Assembly: GCA_046154665.1 (NCBI GenBank)
Contig: JBJXFG010000017.1
Coordinates: 1-64,000 of the forward strand
Direction: 5' to 3'
DNA from: JAFLCM01 sp046154665
GTDB taxonomy: Bacteria > Planctomycetota > Phycisphaerae > Phycisphaerales > UBA1924
Length of the DNA stretch: 64,000 bases
Part shown: piece after piece, positions 50,069 through 61,220 of the stretch
Numbering within the stretch: the stretch's first letter is position 1
Layout: each line of letters begins with the position of its first letter
Notes under the pieces: model-generated
What the model was told of the DNA's origin: nothing
Databases searched by the model: none
What the model saw: the letters and a program-made list of their open reading frames with translations, nothing else
Program-made: the position numbers and the translations under genes

Positions 50069-51073
50069 ATGCGAGTGCGCTGGCGCGGCCTTGAACTCCC
50101 CAACCGAGTGATCCCCGACACCGATTTCGGGACCGACGAATACGGCAAGTTCGTGATCGAGCCGTTCGAACGCGGCTTCGGCACGACCATCGGCAACTCC
50201 CTGCGGCGCGTGCTGCTTTCGAGCCTCGAGGGCGCCGCCGTCAAGAGCATCAAGATCAAGGGCGCGGCCCACGAGTTTTCGAGCCTCAAGGGCGTGATGG
50301 AAGATGTCACCGACATCGTCCTGAACGTCAAGAACCTGGTCGTGCGGATGGAAGGCGACGAGGAGCGGACCATGCGCCTCGCGGCCACCGGCCCGGGCGA
50401 AGTGACGGCCGACCTCATCGAGGCCGATACGTCGATCACCGTCCTGAACAAGGACCTGGTCATCTGCACCCTCACCGAGCCGGTCGATTTCGAGATGGAA
50501 CTGACCGTCGGCAAGGGCCGCGGGTATATCCCCGCCAGCGAGCAGTACAAGTCCAACCGCGAGGCCGACGAGCAGTTGATCGGGGTGATCCCGATCGACG
50601 CGATCTATTCGCCGGTGCAGCGCGTGCGGTACAAGGTCGAAGAGACCCGCGTGGGCCAGAAGACCGACTATGACAAGCTGATCCTCGAAGTGTGGACCAA
50701 CGGCACGACGACGCCGGACATGGCGATCGTCGAGGCGACGAAGATTCTGCGGAAACACCTCAACGCGTTCGTGAACTACTTCGAGGCCGGCCAGGACCGC
50801 GTGAGCGACGAGGCCGCGGCCGCCGCCAGCGTGGACGATGAGCTGATCAAGAAGCTCCACATGCCGGTGGGCGAGCTCGAGCTGTCGGTCCGTGCCAGCA
50901 ACTGCCTCGAATCGGCCAAGATCGACACGGTGGCCCAACTGGTGGCCAAGACCGAGGGCGACCTGCTCAAGGTCCGTTCGTTCGGCAAGACCTCGCTGCG
51001 TGAAGTGAAGCGGAAGCTGCAGGACCTGGGCCTGGGCCTGGGGATGCCGCTGCCCGAGGGCGTCGTGGTCTAA
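50069..51073 (+). CDS. rpoA: RNA polymerase alpha subunit
   Basis: The protein is 334 residues. The N-terminal dimerisation domain is clear (KFVIEPFERGFGTTIGNSLR, RVLLSSLEGAAV, GVMEDVTDIVLNVKNLV). The C-terminal domain that binds upstream DNA and activators has NCLESAKIDTVAQLV and KVRSFGKTSLREVKRKLQDL. GGAG lies 11 bases before the ATG. It sits between two inverted pairs of palindromic repeats. Confidence 0.97.
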   Translation: MRVRWRGLELPNRVIPDTDFGTDEYGKFVIEPFERGFGTTIGNSLRRVLLSSLEGAAVKSIKIKGAAHEFSSLKGVMEDVTDIVLNVKNLVVRMEGDEERTMRLAATGPGEVTADLIEADTSITVLNKDLVICTLTEPVDFEMELTVGKGRGYIPASEQYKSNREADEQLIGVIPIDAIYSPVQRVRYKVEETRVGQKTDYDKLILEVWTNGTTTPDMAIVEATKILRKHLNAFVNYFEAGQDRVSDEAAAAASVDDELIKKLHMPVGELELSVRASNCLESAKIDTVAQLVAKTEGDLLKVRSFGKTSLREVKRKLQDLGLGLGMPLPEGVVV

Positions 51074-51238
51074 GGTGCGTCGGCTCTCCGAGCCGACCAA
51101 CGAGCGAGGTCTCGCCGACCCCGCTACGATCATCCCCCCTGATTTTTCTGGGGGAGGGACATCCAGAACATCACCGCCAACGGGTTTCTCTCCCGTGATG
51201 CGGGAAAATCCAGAGTCGGCTCGGAGAGCCGGCGTACC
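51074..51238. repeat. Inverted pair of SRLGEPTY-type palindromes after rpoA
   Basis: GCGTCGGCTCTCCGAGCCGA (51078 on) begins one base after the rpoA stop, and CAGAGTCGGCTCGGAGAGCC (51211 on) ends about 20 bases before rplQ. It is the same palindrome as at 49708-49807 and in ftsK, spaced about 115 bases. Confidence 0.8.
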
Positions 51239-51258
51239 TGGATGCCGGAGATTGAACC

Positions 51259-51897
51259 ATGCGACACCGCAAAGCCTCGTACAAACTCGGCCGCACCACC
51301 GCCCACCGCCTGAGCACCCTGCGCAACCTTGCGACGGGGGTGTTCGAGCACGGGCAGATCGTCACCACCGTGCCCCGCGCCAAGGCGGTGCAGCCGATGG
51401 TCGAGCGGATCATCACCATCGCCAAGAACGCCGCCGACCAGCCCTCGCGGCGCGTGGCGGCCCGTCGTCTGGTGGCCTCCAAGCTCGGCGGCAACAAGAA
51501 GGCCTTCACCTGGATGCACGTCGCCAAGGACGCGTCCGAGGGCGAGAAGGAGCACATCAACACGCTCCGCGGCCGCGCCCAGCAGTTCTTCGAGATCCCC
51601 GACGCCGACTCGGTCGAGCGCAACCGCTACGGCGAGGTGCGCAAGGCCCCCAAGATGGTCAAGCACATCTTCGACCACGTCGCGCCGCGGTTCGCCAACC
51701 GCAAGGGCGGCTACACCCGCATCGTGAAGCTGGCCAAGCGCCGCATCGGCGACGCCGGTGAACTGTGCGTGCTGCAGCTGGTGGGCAACGAGGAAGGCCC
51801 CGAGATCGGCGGCAACCTGAGCACGCGGCGCCGCATCGCCGACAAGCGCACGGCGTTTGCGGCCAAGCTTCGTAAGGGGTTTGAGAAGAAAGACTGA
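51259..51897 (+). CDS. rplQ: Ribosomal protein bL17, extended
   Basis: The protein is 212 residues, against about 120-140 in most bacteria. The bL17 core is clear: MRHRKASYKLGRTTAHRLST, LRNLATGVFEHGQIVTTVPR, AKAVQPMVERII, then GGYTRIVKLAKRRIGDAGEL. Between these lies an insertion of about 60 residues (DASEGEKEHINTL ... ERNRYGEV), and a basic tail follows. It ends the operon; a terminator lies 70 bases on. Confidence 0.95.
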   Translation: MRHRKASYKLGRTTAHRLSTLRNLATGVFEHGQIVTTVPRAKAVQPMVERIITIAKNAADQPSRRVAARRLVASKLGGNKKAFTWMHVAKDASEGEKEHINTLRGRAQQFFEIPDADSVERNRYGEVRKAPKMVKHIFDHVAPRFANRKGGYTRIVKLAKRRIGDAGELCVLQLVGNEEGPEIGGNLSTRRRIADKRTAFAAKLRKGFEKKD

Positions 51898-51968
51898 GGA
51901 CTTGGTGGCACCGGCTTCCAGCCGGTGTGACGCCGGGTCAGTTGAGCACGAAATGTGAGCTCTTCAAG

Positions 51969-51991
51969 CGCCCCATCACGGGGCGTTTTTT
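51969..51991 (+). terminator. Terminator of the alpha operon
   Basis: CGCCCC-ATCA-GGGGCG-like stem (51969-51985) followed by TTTTTT. A separate short palindrome (CACCGGCT-TCC-AGCCGGTG) lies just upstream at about 51908-51926. Confidence 0.8.
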
Positions 51992-52274
51992 CTTCCTTTC
52001 GTTGGTCCGAGGCGGAAGCACAATGCTACCGTCCAAGGTCAAACCGCTCCAAAGGCTCTTGACTCGGCACATCCACGACCCGATACTCGATGTATCCAAA
52101 GGCCCCCTCGACGGGCGGGCCAGAGGTATGTTGGAGCGTCGCGCGGCCCTGTCCGCCTTTCCTCTACCGGCATTTTTCCGCCGGCACGACGGGTGATCGG
52201 GGAAGCGGTTTCGGAGATTCCAAGATCCCGCCGCGACCTCCCGAATGTCACGTTGATTCTCGGAGCCCGTCTCA
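51992..52274. other. Gap before the unknown gene
   Basis: This gap shows no convincing gene, promoter or repeat. It separates the alpha operon from the unrelated gene at 52275. Confidence 0.4.
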
Positions 52275-53663
52275 ATGAGCAATCTTGATTTCCCGCACGC
52301 CGAGCCGGCGTGGTTGTTGTCTCCGCCTTCGCCCGAAACGTTTTTGTGGGCCGGGCGACGCGGCCTCGGCAGGGCGGTTTGGTGGCTGAAGCGGTTTGAT
52401 CCGACGTTGTATGTGCCTGCGATCGCCGAGCTTTCCACGACGTGGATGGGGTACGACTACCAAGTGGATGACAACCACGCCGCGTATCTGATCGAACTCG
52501 CCGAGTTGAGCGGACGCGCCGACGAGATCGCCGCCGCGACCTTTGACGCCGCGCTGAGGAATGCCTCACGCGTCGATGCGTGCCATGTAGATGATCTCAT
52601 GGACGAGTGGGTCCGGCGCGGGCGCGCGGGGGCGCGGGAGGCGGTCGAACGCGGGTTCGAGGCCGAGATCACGAAGGGAAGGACGATCGGCGGGAACGCG
52701 ATCATTGCGCTCGAAGGAGTTGCCGGCCTCGTGCGGATCGCGCGGCGTGTCGGCGCGTCGCTCTCGTCGCACGAGGGGTACGACCCCTTTGGATGGATCA
52801 ACAACGCGAACGTGACCGACGATGTGGAGGACGCCGAAGAACGGCTGCGGAAGCTCGCCGATACCGACGAGCAGATCGCGGCGTTTCTTCGCACCGTCGA
52901 TGCTGAACGCGTTGCAAGCACTCAGCACAACGCCGAGTATGCGGCGGAGCGTGCCCGTCGGGTCAGTCTCGAGGACATCGTCGCCGCTGTTCAAGACCCA
53001 GCTTTGACCTTGTATCAGCGCGGCCGGCTGGCATGGCGGTGGTGGGATTGGGCGAGCGACGGCGAGTGGTCCGACGGCGCGAAGTTGTTCGTTGAATCCG
53101 AAGATTCGGCGCTCGTGTGGGCGCTCCAGCGAGCGTTCAAGGCCGGTTCCCACGGCACGAAGTTCAGGCCTTTCCCGCTGCCGATCTCGGGCCTCGTCGC
53201 GAGGAGCATGCACGCCGACGAGCGCATCCGAAAGGCGTCTCGGTATGTGCTCGCCGTTCAATCGGGACAGGAAGTCGTCGCGGCCGGCCGGGCGCTGCTC
53301 GACGATGGCGACTTCAAAGACGATGTCATCCGAATGCTGTCCGACGCCTTCCAGCCCGAGGATGTCGGGCGAGTGCTCCGCGCCGTCGGCGGGATCCCCT
53401 TGGAAGACGCGGAAGAACTCCACTCGGTGGGGTTGGATGTCAAGAGTGTTTGCGAGTCGACGAAGCGGCTCGTGGTGCAGCCGCTGCTGAGGTGGCTCTA
53501 TGAGCACACGCCTTGCGCGTTCTGTCGAAGCAATGCGGTCGAGGAGATGCTTGCTCTGGGCACGATGCCGCCCGACGTGGCTTTCGAGGCGGCATTTGAT
53601 TCCTCGGTGCGTACGCGTCGGTTGATTGCCGGTGAGCCACCAGATGCGGACGAGACGGACTGA
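52275..53663 (+). CDS. Unknown protein, mostly helical
   Basis: The protein is 462 residues and not recognised. It has no signal peptide or membrane segment. The composition is Ala/Glu/Arg-rich with repeated helical stretches (AAYLIELAELSGRADEIAAA, DAVEDAEERLRKLADTDEQI type, ASRYVLAVQSGQEVVAA), suggesting a HEAT-like or other alpha-solenoid. A CAFC pair near the C-terminus could be structural. There is no ribosome-binding site before the ATG. It stands alone: the ribosomal operon ends upstream and the next gene is on the opposite strand. Confidence 0.65.
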   Translation: MSNLDFPHAEPAWLLSPPSPETFLWAGRRGLGRAVWWLKRFDPTLYVPAIAELSTTWMGYDYQVDDNHAAYLIELAELSGRADEIAAATFDAALRNASRVDACHVDDLMDEWVRRGRAGAREAVERGFEAEITKGRTIGGNAIIALEGVAGLVRIARRVGASLSSHEGYDPFGWINNANVTDDVEDAEERLRKLADTDEQIAAFLRTVDAERVASTQHNAEYAAERARRVSLEDIVAAVQDPALTLYQRGRLAWRWWDWASDGEWSDGAKLFVESEDSALVWALQRAFKAGSHGTKFRPFPLPISGLVARSMHADERIRKASRYVLAVQSGQEVVAAGRALLDDGDFKDDVIRMLSDAFQPEDVGRVLRAVGGIPLEDAEELHSVGLDVKSVCESTKRLVVQPLLRWLYEHTPCAFCRSNAVEEMLALGTMPPDVAFEAAFDSSVRTRRLIAGEPPDADETD

Positions 53664-53685
53664 TCGACACTGGGATGATCGAGGA

Positions 53686-53720
53686 TTTCCGCTTCTCCGC
53701 GCCCTCCGCGGTGAAACCCC
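53686..53720. repeat. Single decayed copy of the CTCCGCGG repeat
   Basis: CTTCTCCGCGCCCTCCGCGG and GTGAAACC match the conserved end of the arrays at 20212-20233 and 39720-39733. Confidence 0.6.
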
Positions 53721-53723
53721 TTC

Positions 53724-55592
53724 TTACGCCGTCCCTGCCAGCCGCCGCGTCGTGAAGTCAAACGTCCGCACCATGCTCGACCGCAGGGCGGCGACCAGGC
53801 CGGCGTAGATCGCCGCGGCAGCGATGGCACCGATGATCAGGCCGATGCGGGCGCCGTTCATGGATGGGTCGTTGGCGACGGTGCGGGCCAGCGCCACTTC
53901 TGGGTGGGTGATGGCGTAGGCGAGGGTGACGGGGTTCATGGCGGCGGCGGCGGGTCCGAGCAGCGGGATGCTCTCGCCGGCTTGCCAGCCGAGCAGGCCG
54001 CACACGCCGCCGAGGGAGCCGATGATGGTGACGGCCCAGACCACGCTGCCGATGGTGCCCTTGCTCTTGAGGCTGCGCTGCAGGCCGATCATGACGGCGA
54101 GCGCGGTGAACGCCACGCTCACCAAAGGGAGCGTGAGGAAGCCCTCCCACAGCACCAGTGGCGCGGTGACGGTGGCGGTGCTGCCGGGGACAAGGGCGGT
54201 GATGGCGGCGGCGCCGACTTCGCCCGGGGTCGAGCCGCGGCCGAAGCCGTCGAACATGGTGTAGATCGCCGCGAACATGACCGTGCCGACCGGGACGGCG
54301 AGCAGCGGGAGCAGGAACTGCACGAGGCCGAGGAGCTTGCCGTTGAGATAGTCCTTGGGGGTGATGGGGGTGGTGAGGAGGATGTCGAGGGTGCCGTCTT
54401 CGCGTTCGCGGCTGATGGCGGTGGCGGAGGTGTTGATCGCGACCAGGGCGATGACGATGAGTTCGGTCCACGCGGTGACGAGCAGGACCGAGCGGAAGGT
54501 GGTGGCGGTCATCCCGCCGCTGTGGTAGTAGATGCACAGCGCCAGGGCCCAGAGTGTGCCCAGTGCGACGAAGCCCCAGCGTGCGATCATCTTGCCGATG
54601 GTGGCCTGGCGGGCGGTGGACTCGCGCCACGAGATGGGGTTCATGCCGACGGTACGAGCGCGGCGTTCGGAAGCGCCCTTGGCACCCAGGCCGAAGATCG
54701 AGCGGTACCACGGCACGCCGCCGACGGACGCGCCAACTTGGCGGACGGTGGTGGCTGAGATGGCGAGGAGCAGGACGCTGAGCCCGCCGGAGATGACGCA
54801 CCACGCGCCGACGGGGTTGCCGAGCATGAACTGTCGCAGGCCGGTCATCTGGGCGAGTTCGATGTCGTCGGGCTTTGGATAGCTGGAGGGCGAGAGGAGC
54901 GAGTAGAGGGCGAGGAAGGGGTTGAGGCCGGTCATCATGGTGACGCCGCCGACGCCACCCGCCGCGGGGGGGCGGATCTGCGAGTCGATGCCCGCGGTGA
55001 CGGCGAGGTAGGTGACGACCGAGACGTAGAACGCAAAGACGGCGCGTTTGCCGGCGAGGCGATTGACGGCGAGCGCGATCGCCACGGCGCCGACCACCAG
55101 CGCCGCGCAGCCCGAGACGGCGTAACTCAGCAGCACGCTGCGCCCGGGCACGCCGCCAAAATACTGTGTGATCGCGAACAGCGGCAGCGAGCAGAACAGC
55201 AGCGCGAGGATGAAGAACAGGCGGCCGAACAGCGTCCCCAGCACCATCTGGAGCGAACTCAGCGGCGTGGTGAGCAGGATGTCCCATGTGCGCGGGCTGG
55301 ATTCCTGGGCGATCGCGCCGGCCATGAAGACCGGCGCGAGGATGCAGATCAGGAGCAGCTGCAGGTACGCCACCCACGCGAAAGCGTTGGCACCGGCGAC
55401 GGCGAGATCACGGAAGGACTGAGCGCCGCTCTGATTGGGGAGCAGCAGGACAAGAAGGACGACGATGAGGACGCCGAGGTACGCCGAGCGGATCAGGAGG
55501 TGGCGTGTGCGTCGTGAACCGCCCTGGACAAGGCGCACGACCATTGGGTTGGTGGGAGCGAGCGCCAGGAACCATCGCAGCACGGCGGGCAT
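53724..55592 (-). CDS. ABC-2 type permease, internally duplicated
   Basis: The protein is 622 residues with about ten membrane helices. Two halves each carry the ABC-2 coupling motif followed by a LLTTP box: QESSPRTWDILLTTPLSS (about residue 95) and REREDGTLDILLTTPITP (about residue 395). These sit before helices, so it looks like a tandem duplication of an ABC-2 permease. No ATPase gene is adjacent, which leaves the partner unknown. The start is at 55592; GGAG is not evident. Confidence 0.82.
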   Translation of the reverse strand: MPAVLRWFLALAPTNPMVVRLVQGGSRRTRHLLIRSAYLGVLIVVLLVLLLPNQSGAQSFRDLAVAGANAFAWVAYLQLLLICILAPVFMAGAIAQESSPRTWDILLTTPLSSLQMVLGTLFGRLFFILALLFCSLPLFAITQYFGGVPGRSVLLSYAVSGCAALVVGAVAIALAVNRLAGKRAVFAFYVSVVTYLAVTAGIDSQIRPPAAGGVGGVTMMTGLNPFLALYSLLSPSSYPKPDDIELAQMTGLRQFMLGNPVGAWCVISGGLSVLLLAISATTVRQVGASVGGVPWYRSIFGLGAKGASERRARTVGMNPISWRESTARQATIGKMIARWGFVALGTLWALALCIYYHSGGMTATTFRSVLLVTAWTELIVIALVAINTSATAISREREDGTLDILLTTPITPKDYLNGKLLGLVQFLLPLLAVPVGTVMFAAIYTMFDGFGRGSTPGEVGAAAITALVPGSTATVTAPLVLWEGFLTLPLVSVAFTALAVMIGLQRSLKSKGTIGSVVWAVTIIGSLGGVCGLLGWQAGESIPLLGPAAAAMNPVTLAYAITHPEVALARTVANDPSMNGARIGLIIGAIAAAAIYAGLVAALRSSMVRTFDFTTRRLAGTA

Positions 55593-55635
55593 GGGCGGAT
55601 GCTATACGCGGCGGTGGGGGAGTGGTTCGCTCGAG

Positions 55636-56130
55636 TCACCCGCGTTTGCCGAGCGGAGCGCGGAATGACTCGCGGGCTTTCTTGGCCGGGCTCTTGGGCT
55701 TGGTCGGTCTGAGGCCCTTGTCTTGGTAGGCCTCGCGGAAGACTTCGAAGGAGGTGTTGTGGAGGAGTTCGTCCATCGAGAGCTTCACGCCGACGAGCTT
55801 GTTGTGGAGCGGGCAGGGGTCGCCTTGGCCGCAGACGCCGCCGCCGAATGGGCAGGCGAGGGATTCGTCTTCGCGTTCGAAGAGTTTGTAGACGTCGTGC
55901 AGGCTGATGTCGGTTGGTGGTTTGGCGAGGGCGTAGCCGCCGCCGGGGCCGGGGGCTCCGGTGATGAGTCCGGCCTGGGAGAGTGTGGTGAGGATCTTGG
56001 CGACGAACGGACCCTGGAGCTGCCGGGCCGCGGCGATCTGGGCGGCGGAAAGGCGCGTCTTGCCGGCGTCGTAGACCTCGGCGAGTCGGCTCATGGCGGC
56101 GATGGCGGTCTCGGTTTGTTTGCCGTACAT
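55636..56130 (-). CDS. Rrf2 family Fe-S transcriptional regulator
   Basis: The protein is 164 residues. The N-terminal winged helix is typical (TAIAAMSRLAEVYDAGKTRL, SAAQIAAARQLQGPFVAKIL, GPGGGYALAKPP). Cys93, Cys100 and Cys106 give a CX6CX5C pattern like the cluster ligands of IscR/NsrR, so it is likely to bind an Fe-S cluster and sense oxygen, NO or iron-sulphur status. It is divergent from ccoNO across a 320-base gap, so it probably regulates the oxidase. The start at 56130 follows a GGCACGAA tandem repeat. The C-terminal tail is Lys/Pro-rich. Confidence 0.88.
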   Translation of the reverse strand: MYGKQTETAIAAMSRLAEVYDAGKTRLSAAQIAAARQLQGPFVAKILTTLSQAGLITGAPGPGGGYALAKPPTDISLHDVYKLFEREDESLACPFGGGVCGQGDPCPLHNKLVGVKLSMDELLHNTSFEVFREAYQDKGLRPTKPKSPAKKARESFRAPLGKRG

Positions 56131-56453
56131 GGGGAGGGGAAGGCAGTGAGGCACGCAGGCACGAAGGCACGGAGCGGGGAGGCCGGGGTGCGGAGGTGCG
56201 GAAGTGTGAAGGGAGCGCGGGCGTGGAGCTGGGGCGGGGACCGTGCGCGGGCTGTTTGAAATGACGGTACGGGCTTCGACATCGGAAATCAAGACGCAGA
56301 TATCCACATCTTGGGGAAAAAGTGGATTTCTCGATCCTGATCTCTTGCCAATGCCGATACGTTGGTCTAGATTTCTGTGTCTCGGGGCGGCCCAGACGCC
56401 CGCGCCGAGTTCCAGCACCCGTTCTCCTCGATTTTTCTAGACCCGAAACAACC
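56131..56453. promoter_or_regulatory. Divergent regulatory region of Rrf2 and ccoNO
   Basis: An AGGCACGC/AGGCACGA/AGGCACGG array lies at 56149-56175, next to the Rrf2 start, and G+C-rich units follow to 56210. Towards ccoNO there is an inverted repeat ATCCAC...GTGGAT (56302-56307 and 56322-56327, 14-base spacer) that could be an Rrf2 site. No FNR box (TTGAT-N4-ATCAA) was found. Confidence 0.45.
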
Positions 56454-58819
<2,366 letters not shown>

Positions 58820-58823
<4 letters not shown>

Positions 58824-59050
58824 GTCTGACGGATGTGATGAGCGGCGCGGGGCTCGGGGTGTTTCCCTCGATCGCGCTGGTGATCTTCCTCGGGGTGTTC
58901 GTGGTGGCGGTGTGGCGGGCGTTCTCGAAGTCCGGTGCTTCGGCCCGCGCGGCGGCGGCTCGGCTGCCGCTGGAGGACGCGCCGCTCGCGACCAAGAACC
59001 GTTTCGCCGTCAGCGCCGCCCCCCACGCCAGGAAGGAGACGACCCGATGA
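58820..59050 (+). CDS. ccoQ: CcoQ-like small cbb3 subunit
   Basis: The protein is 76 residues with one membrane helix (FPSIALVIFLGVFVVAVWRAF) and a polar tail, as expected for CcoQ. It overlaps both ccoNO (ATGA) and ccoP by 4 bases, so the three are translationally coupled. Position and topology carry the call. Confidence 0.78.
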
Positions 59051-59655
59051 GCCAGACCCGCGGCAACCTGATGGAGCACGCGTACGACGGCATCCGTGAA
59101 TACGACAACCCGACGCCGGGTTGGTGGCACCTGCTGTTCTGGGCGACGATCGTGTTCTCGGCCTTGTACGGCGCGTTCTTTCACTTCAGCGAGTTCCGCT
59201 GGAACGAGCAGGACATCCACGCCCGCGAGCAGGTGGCGCACTTCGAGCGGCTGTTCGGCGAACTGGGCGAACTCGAGGGCGATGAGGCGACGATTCTCAA
59301 ACTCGCCGGCGAGCAGAAGTGGCTCAACGTCGGGCAGTCGGTCTTTGCGCGCAACTGCACCCAGTGCCACGGCACCGAGGGCGGGGGCATCAACGGTCCC
59401 AACCTCACCGACGACAGCTTCAAGAACGTCAAGGTCGTCGACGACATCTTCAAGGTCATCACCGACGGCGTCGTCGACAAGGGCATGCCCGCGTGGAAGA
59501 ACCGCATGACGCAGAACGAGCGCGTCGTGGCGGCGTCGTATGTACTGAGCCTGCGCGGCAAGAACGTTGCGGGCGGGAGGCCGGCGGAGGGCGACGTGAT
59601 CGCGCCGTGGCCGCCGATCCCCGCGCCGGAGGCGGCGGCGTCGACGAAGAAGTGA
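59047..59655 (+). CDS. ccoP: cbb3 oxidase subunit III, one-haem form (CcoP)
   Basis: The protein is 202 residues, against about 300 for the usual two-haem CcoP. An N-terminal helix follows HAYDGIREYDNPTPGWWHLL (the conserved CcoP entry 'DGI.E.DNP.P.WW'). There is one haem c motif, CTQCH, with GPNLTDD and the MPAWKNRM methionine loop. The second CxxCH domain is absent. It passes electrons to the oxidase core. It overlaps ccoQ and is followed by ccoG after 80 bases. Confidence 0.93.
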   Translation: MSQTRGNLMEHAYDGIREYDNPTPGWWHLLFWATIVFSALYGAFFHFSEFRWNEQDIHAREQVAHFERLFGELGELEGDEATILKLAGEQKWLNVGQSVFARNCTQCHGTEGGGINGPNLTDDSFKNVKVVDDIFKVITDGVVDKGMPAWKNRMTQNERVVAASYVLSLRGKNVAGGRPAEGDVIAPWPPIPAPEAAASTKK

Positions 59656-59735
59656 ATCGGGGCCGTGAAGCTCCGTCCGTGAATCGCACCCGCGCGCTCC
59701 GTGCAGAGCACGAACACCCTCACCCCTGAACGATC

Positions 59736-61220
59736 ATGAACACCGGCGTGGGAACCATCTCGATGAAGGTCAACGCGGGCCTGGGGGCCAAGGCCGCCGA
59801 GAGCGAGCATGGTCGGCGCGTGCTGGCCACGCTCAACGCCGACGGATCGCGCCGGTGGCTCGACCCCAAGCTGAGCAAGGGCCGGTTCCACAAGGCTCGC
59901 GGCATCGTGGCGTGGGTGCTCATCGCGCTCTACGCGCTGCTGCCGTTTATCCCGATCAACGGGCACCCGGCGATCCAACTTGATCTTGCCAACCGCAAGT
60001 TCCACCTGTTCGGCCTCACGCTGCTTTCGACCGACACGGTGCTGATGGTGACGCTGGCGCTGGCGATTGGCTTCGGCATCTTCCTCATCACGGCGCTGTT
60101 CGGGCGCGTGTGGTGCGGCTGGGCCTGCCCGCAGACGGTGTACATGGAGTTCGTCTATCGGCCCATTGAGAGGCTGTTTCGCGACAAGCAGGGCAGGACT
60201 TCCGGGTGGCGGCTGGGCGCGAAGTATGTGCTGTACTTGCTCGTTTCGCTGCACCTGGCCAACGTGTTCCTGGCGTACTTTGTCGGCACCGAGAAGGTGC
60301 GCCAGTGGACACTCGGCTCGCCGTTCGATCATCCCGCGGCGTTCATGCTGGTGATGGCGGTGACGGCGCTGATGCTGTTTGACTTCGCCTTCTTCCGCGA
60401 GCAGACGTGCCTTGTGGCGTGCCCGTACGGGCGCATCCAGGCGGCGCTGCTGGACCGGCACTCGCTCATCGTCACCTATGACGAGCCGCGCGGCGAACCG
60501 CGAAGGCCCGCAAGGCCCGGCGACATCGCCTTGAAACAACTCGCGCTGGGCGACTGCGTGAACTGCCTCAAGTGCGTCACCACCTGCCCCACGGGGATCG
60601 ACATCCGCGACGGTCTGCAGATGGAGTGCATCGGATGCGCCCAGTGCATCGACGCCTGCGACAGCGTCATGGACAAGATCGGCAAGCCGCGCGGCCTCAT
60701 CCGCTACAGCAGCCAGGCCATGGTTGCCGGCGAGGCGAAGACGTTCGTGCGTGCCCGCACGCTCATCTACCCCGTGCTGTTCCTGGCTGCGGTCACGGCG
60801 TTCGTCACGCTGCTGCTGACGCGCAGCCCGCTTGATGTCGACCTGCTGCCGCGGCAGGGATCGCCGTTCTATGAACTGGCGGACGGCACCATCGGCAACC
60901 AGATTCGACTGAGCGTGGCGAATCGAACGGACTCGGATCGGTTGTACTCCTTCGCCGTCGAGGGCGTCGAGGGCGCGACGATCTTGAAGGACGGCAAGGA
61001 GCTCTCGCTCGCGCCGGCGGAGAGCCGCGTGATCGGCTTCGCGTTGAGCGTCCCGCGCGAGGCGATGGGCCCGCGCGGCGCCGCTGATGTGATCCTGACG
61101 GTGACGGACGATCGCGGCACCTCGCGCAGCGTGCGTTACCACATGCTCGGGCCGGTGCACCGCGCGGGTGCCCGCGAAGACGACGCCGCCCCATCGGCCA
61201 ACGAAGGAGGCAAGCCGTGA
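59736..61220 (+). CDS. ccoG: Cytochrome oxidase accessory protein CcoG
   Basis: The protein is 494 residues. This membrane Fe-S protein reduces copper for cbb3 assembly. Motifs are GRVWCGWACPQTVYMEFVYR, two ferredoxin clusters CVNCLKCVTTCP and CIGCAQCIDACD, and a C-terminal FixG-like Ig domain. It overlaps ccoH by 4 bases. Confidence 0.93.
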   Translation: MNTGVGTISMKVNAGLGAKAAESEHGRRVLATLNADGSRRWLDPKLSKGRFHKARGIVAWVLIALYALLPFIPINGHPAIQLDLANRKFHLFGLTLLSTDTVLMVTLALAIGFGIFLITALFGRVWCGWACPQTVYMEFVYRPIERLFRDKQGRTSGWRLGAKYVLYLLVSLHLANVFLAYFVGTEKVRQWTLGSPFDHPAAFMLVMAVTALMLFDFAFFREQTCLVACPYGRIQAALLDRHSLIVTYDEPRGEPRRPARPGDIALKQLALGDCVNCLKCVTTCPTGIDIRDGLQMECIGCAQCIDACDSVMDKIGKPRGLIRYSSQAMVAGEAKTFVRARTLIYPVLFLAAVTAFVTLLLTRSPLDVDLLPRQGSPFYELADGTIGNQIRLSVANRTDSDRLYSFAVEGVEGATILKDGKELSLAPAESRVIGFALSVPREAMGPRGAADVILTVTDDRGTSRSVRYHMLGPVHRAGAREDDAAPSANEGGKP

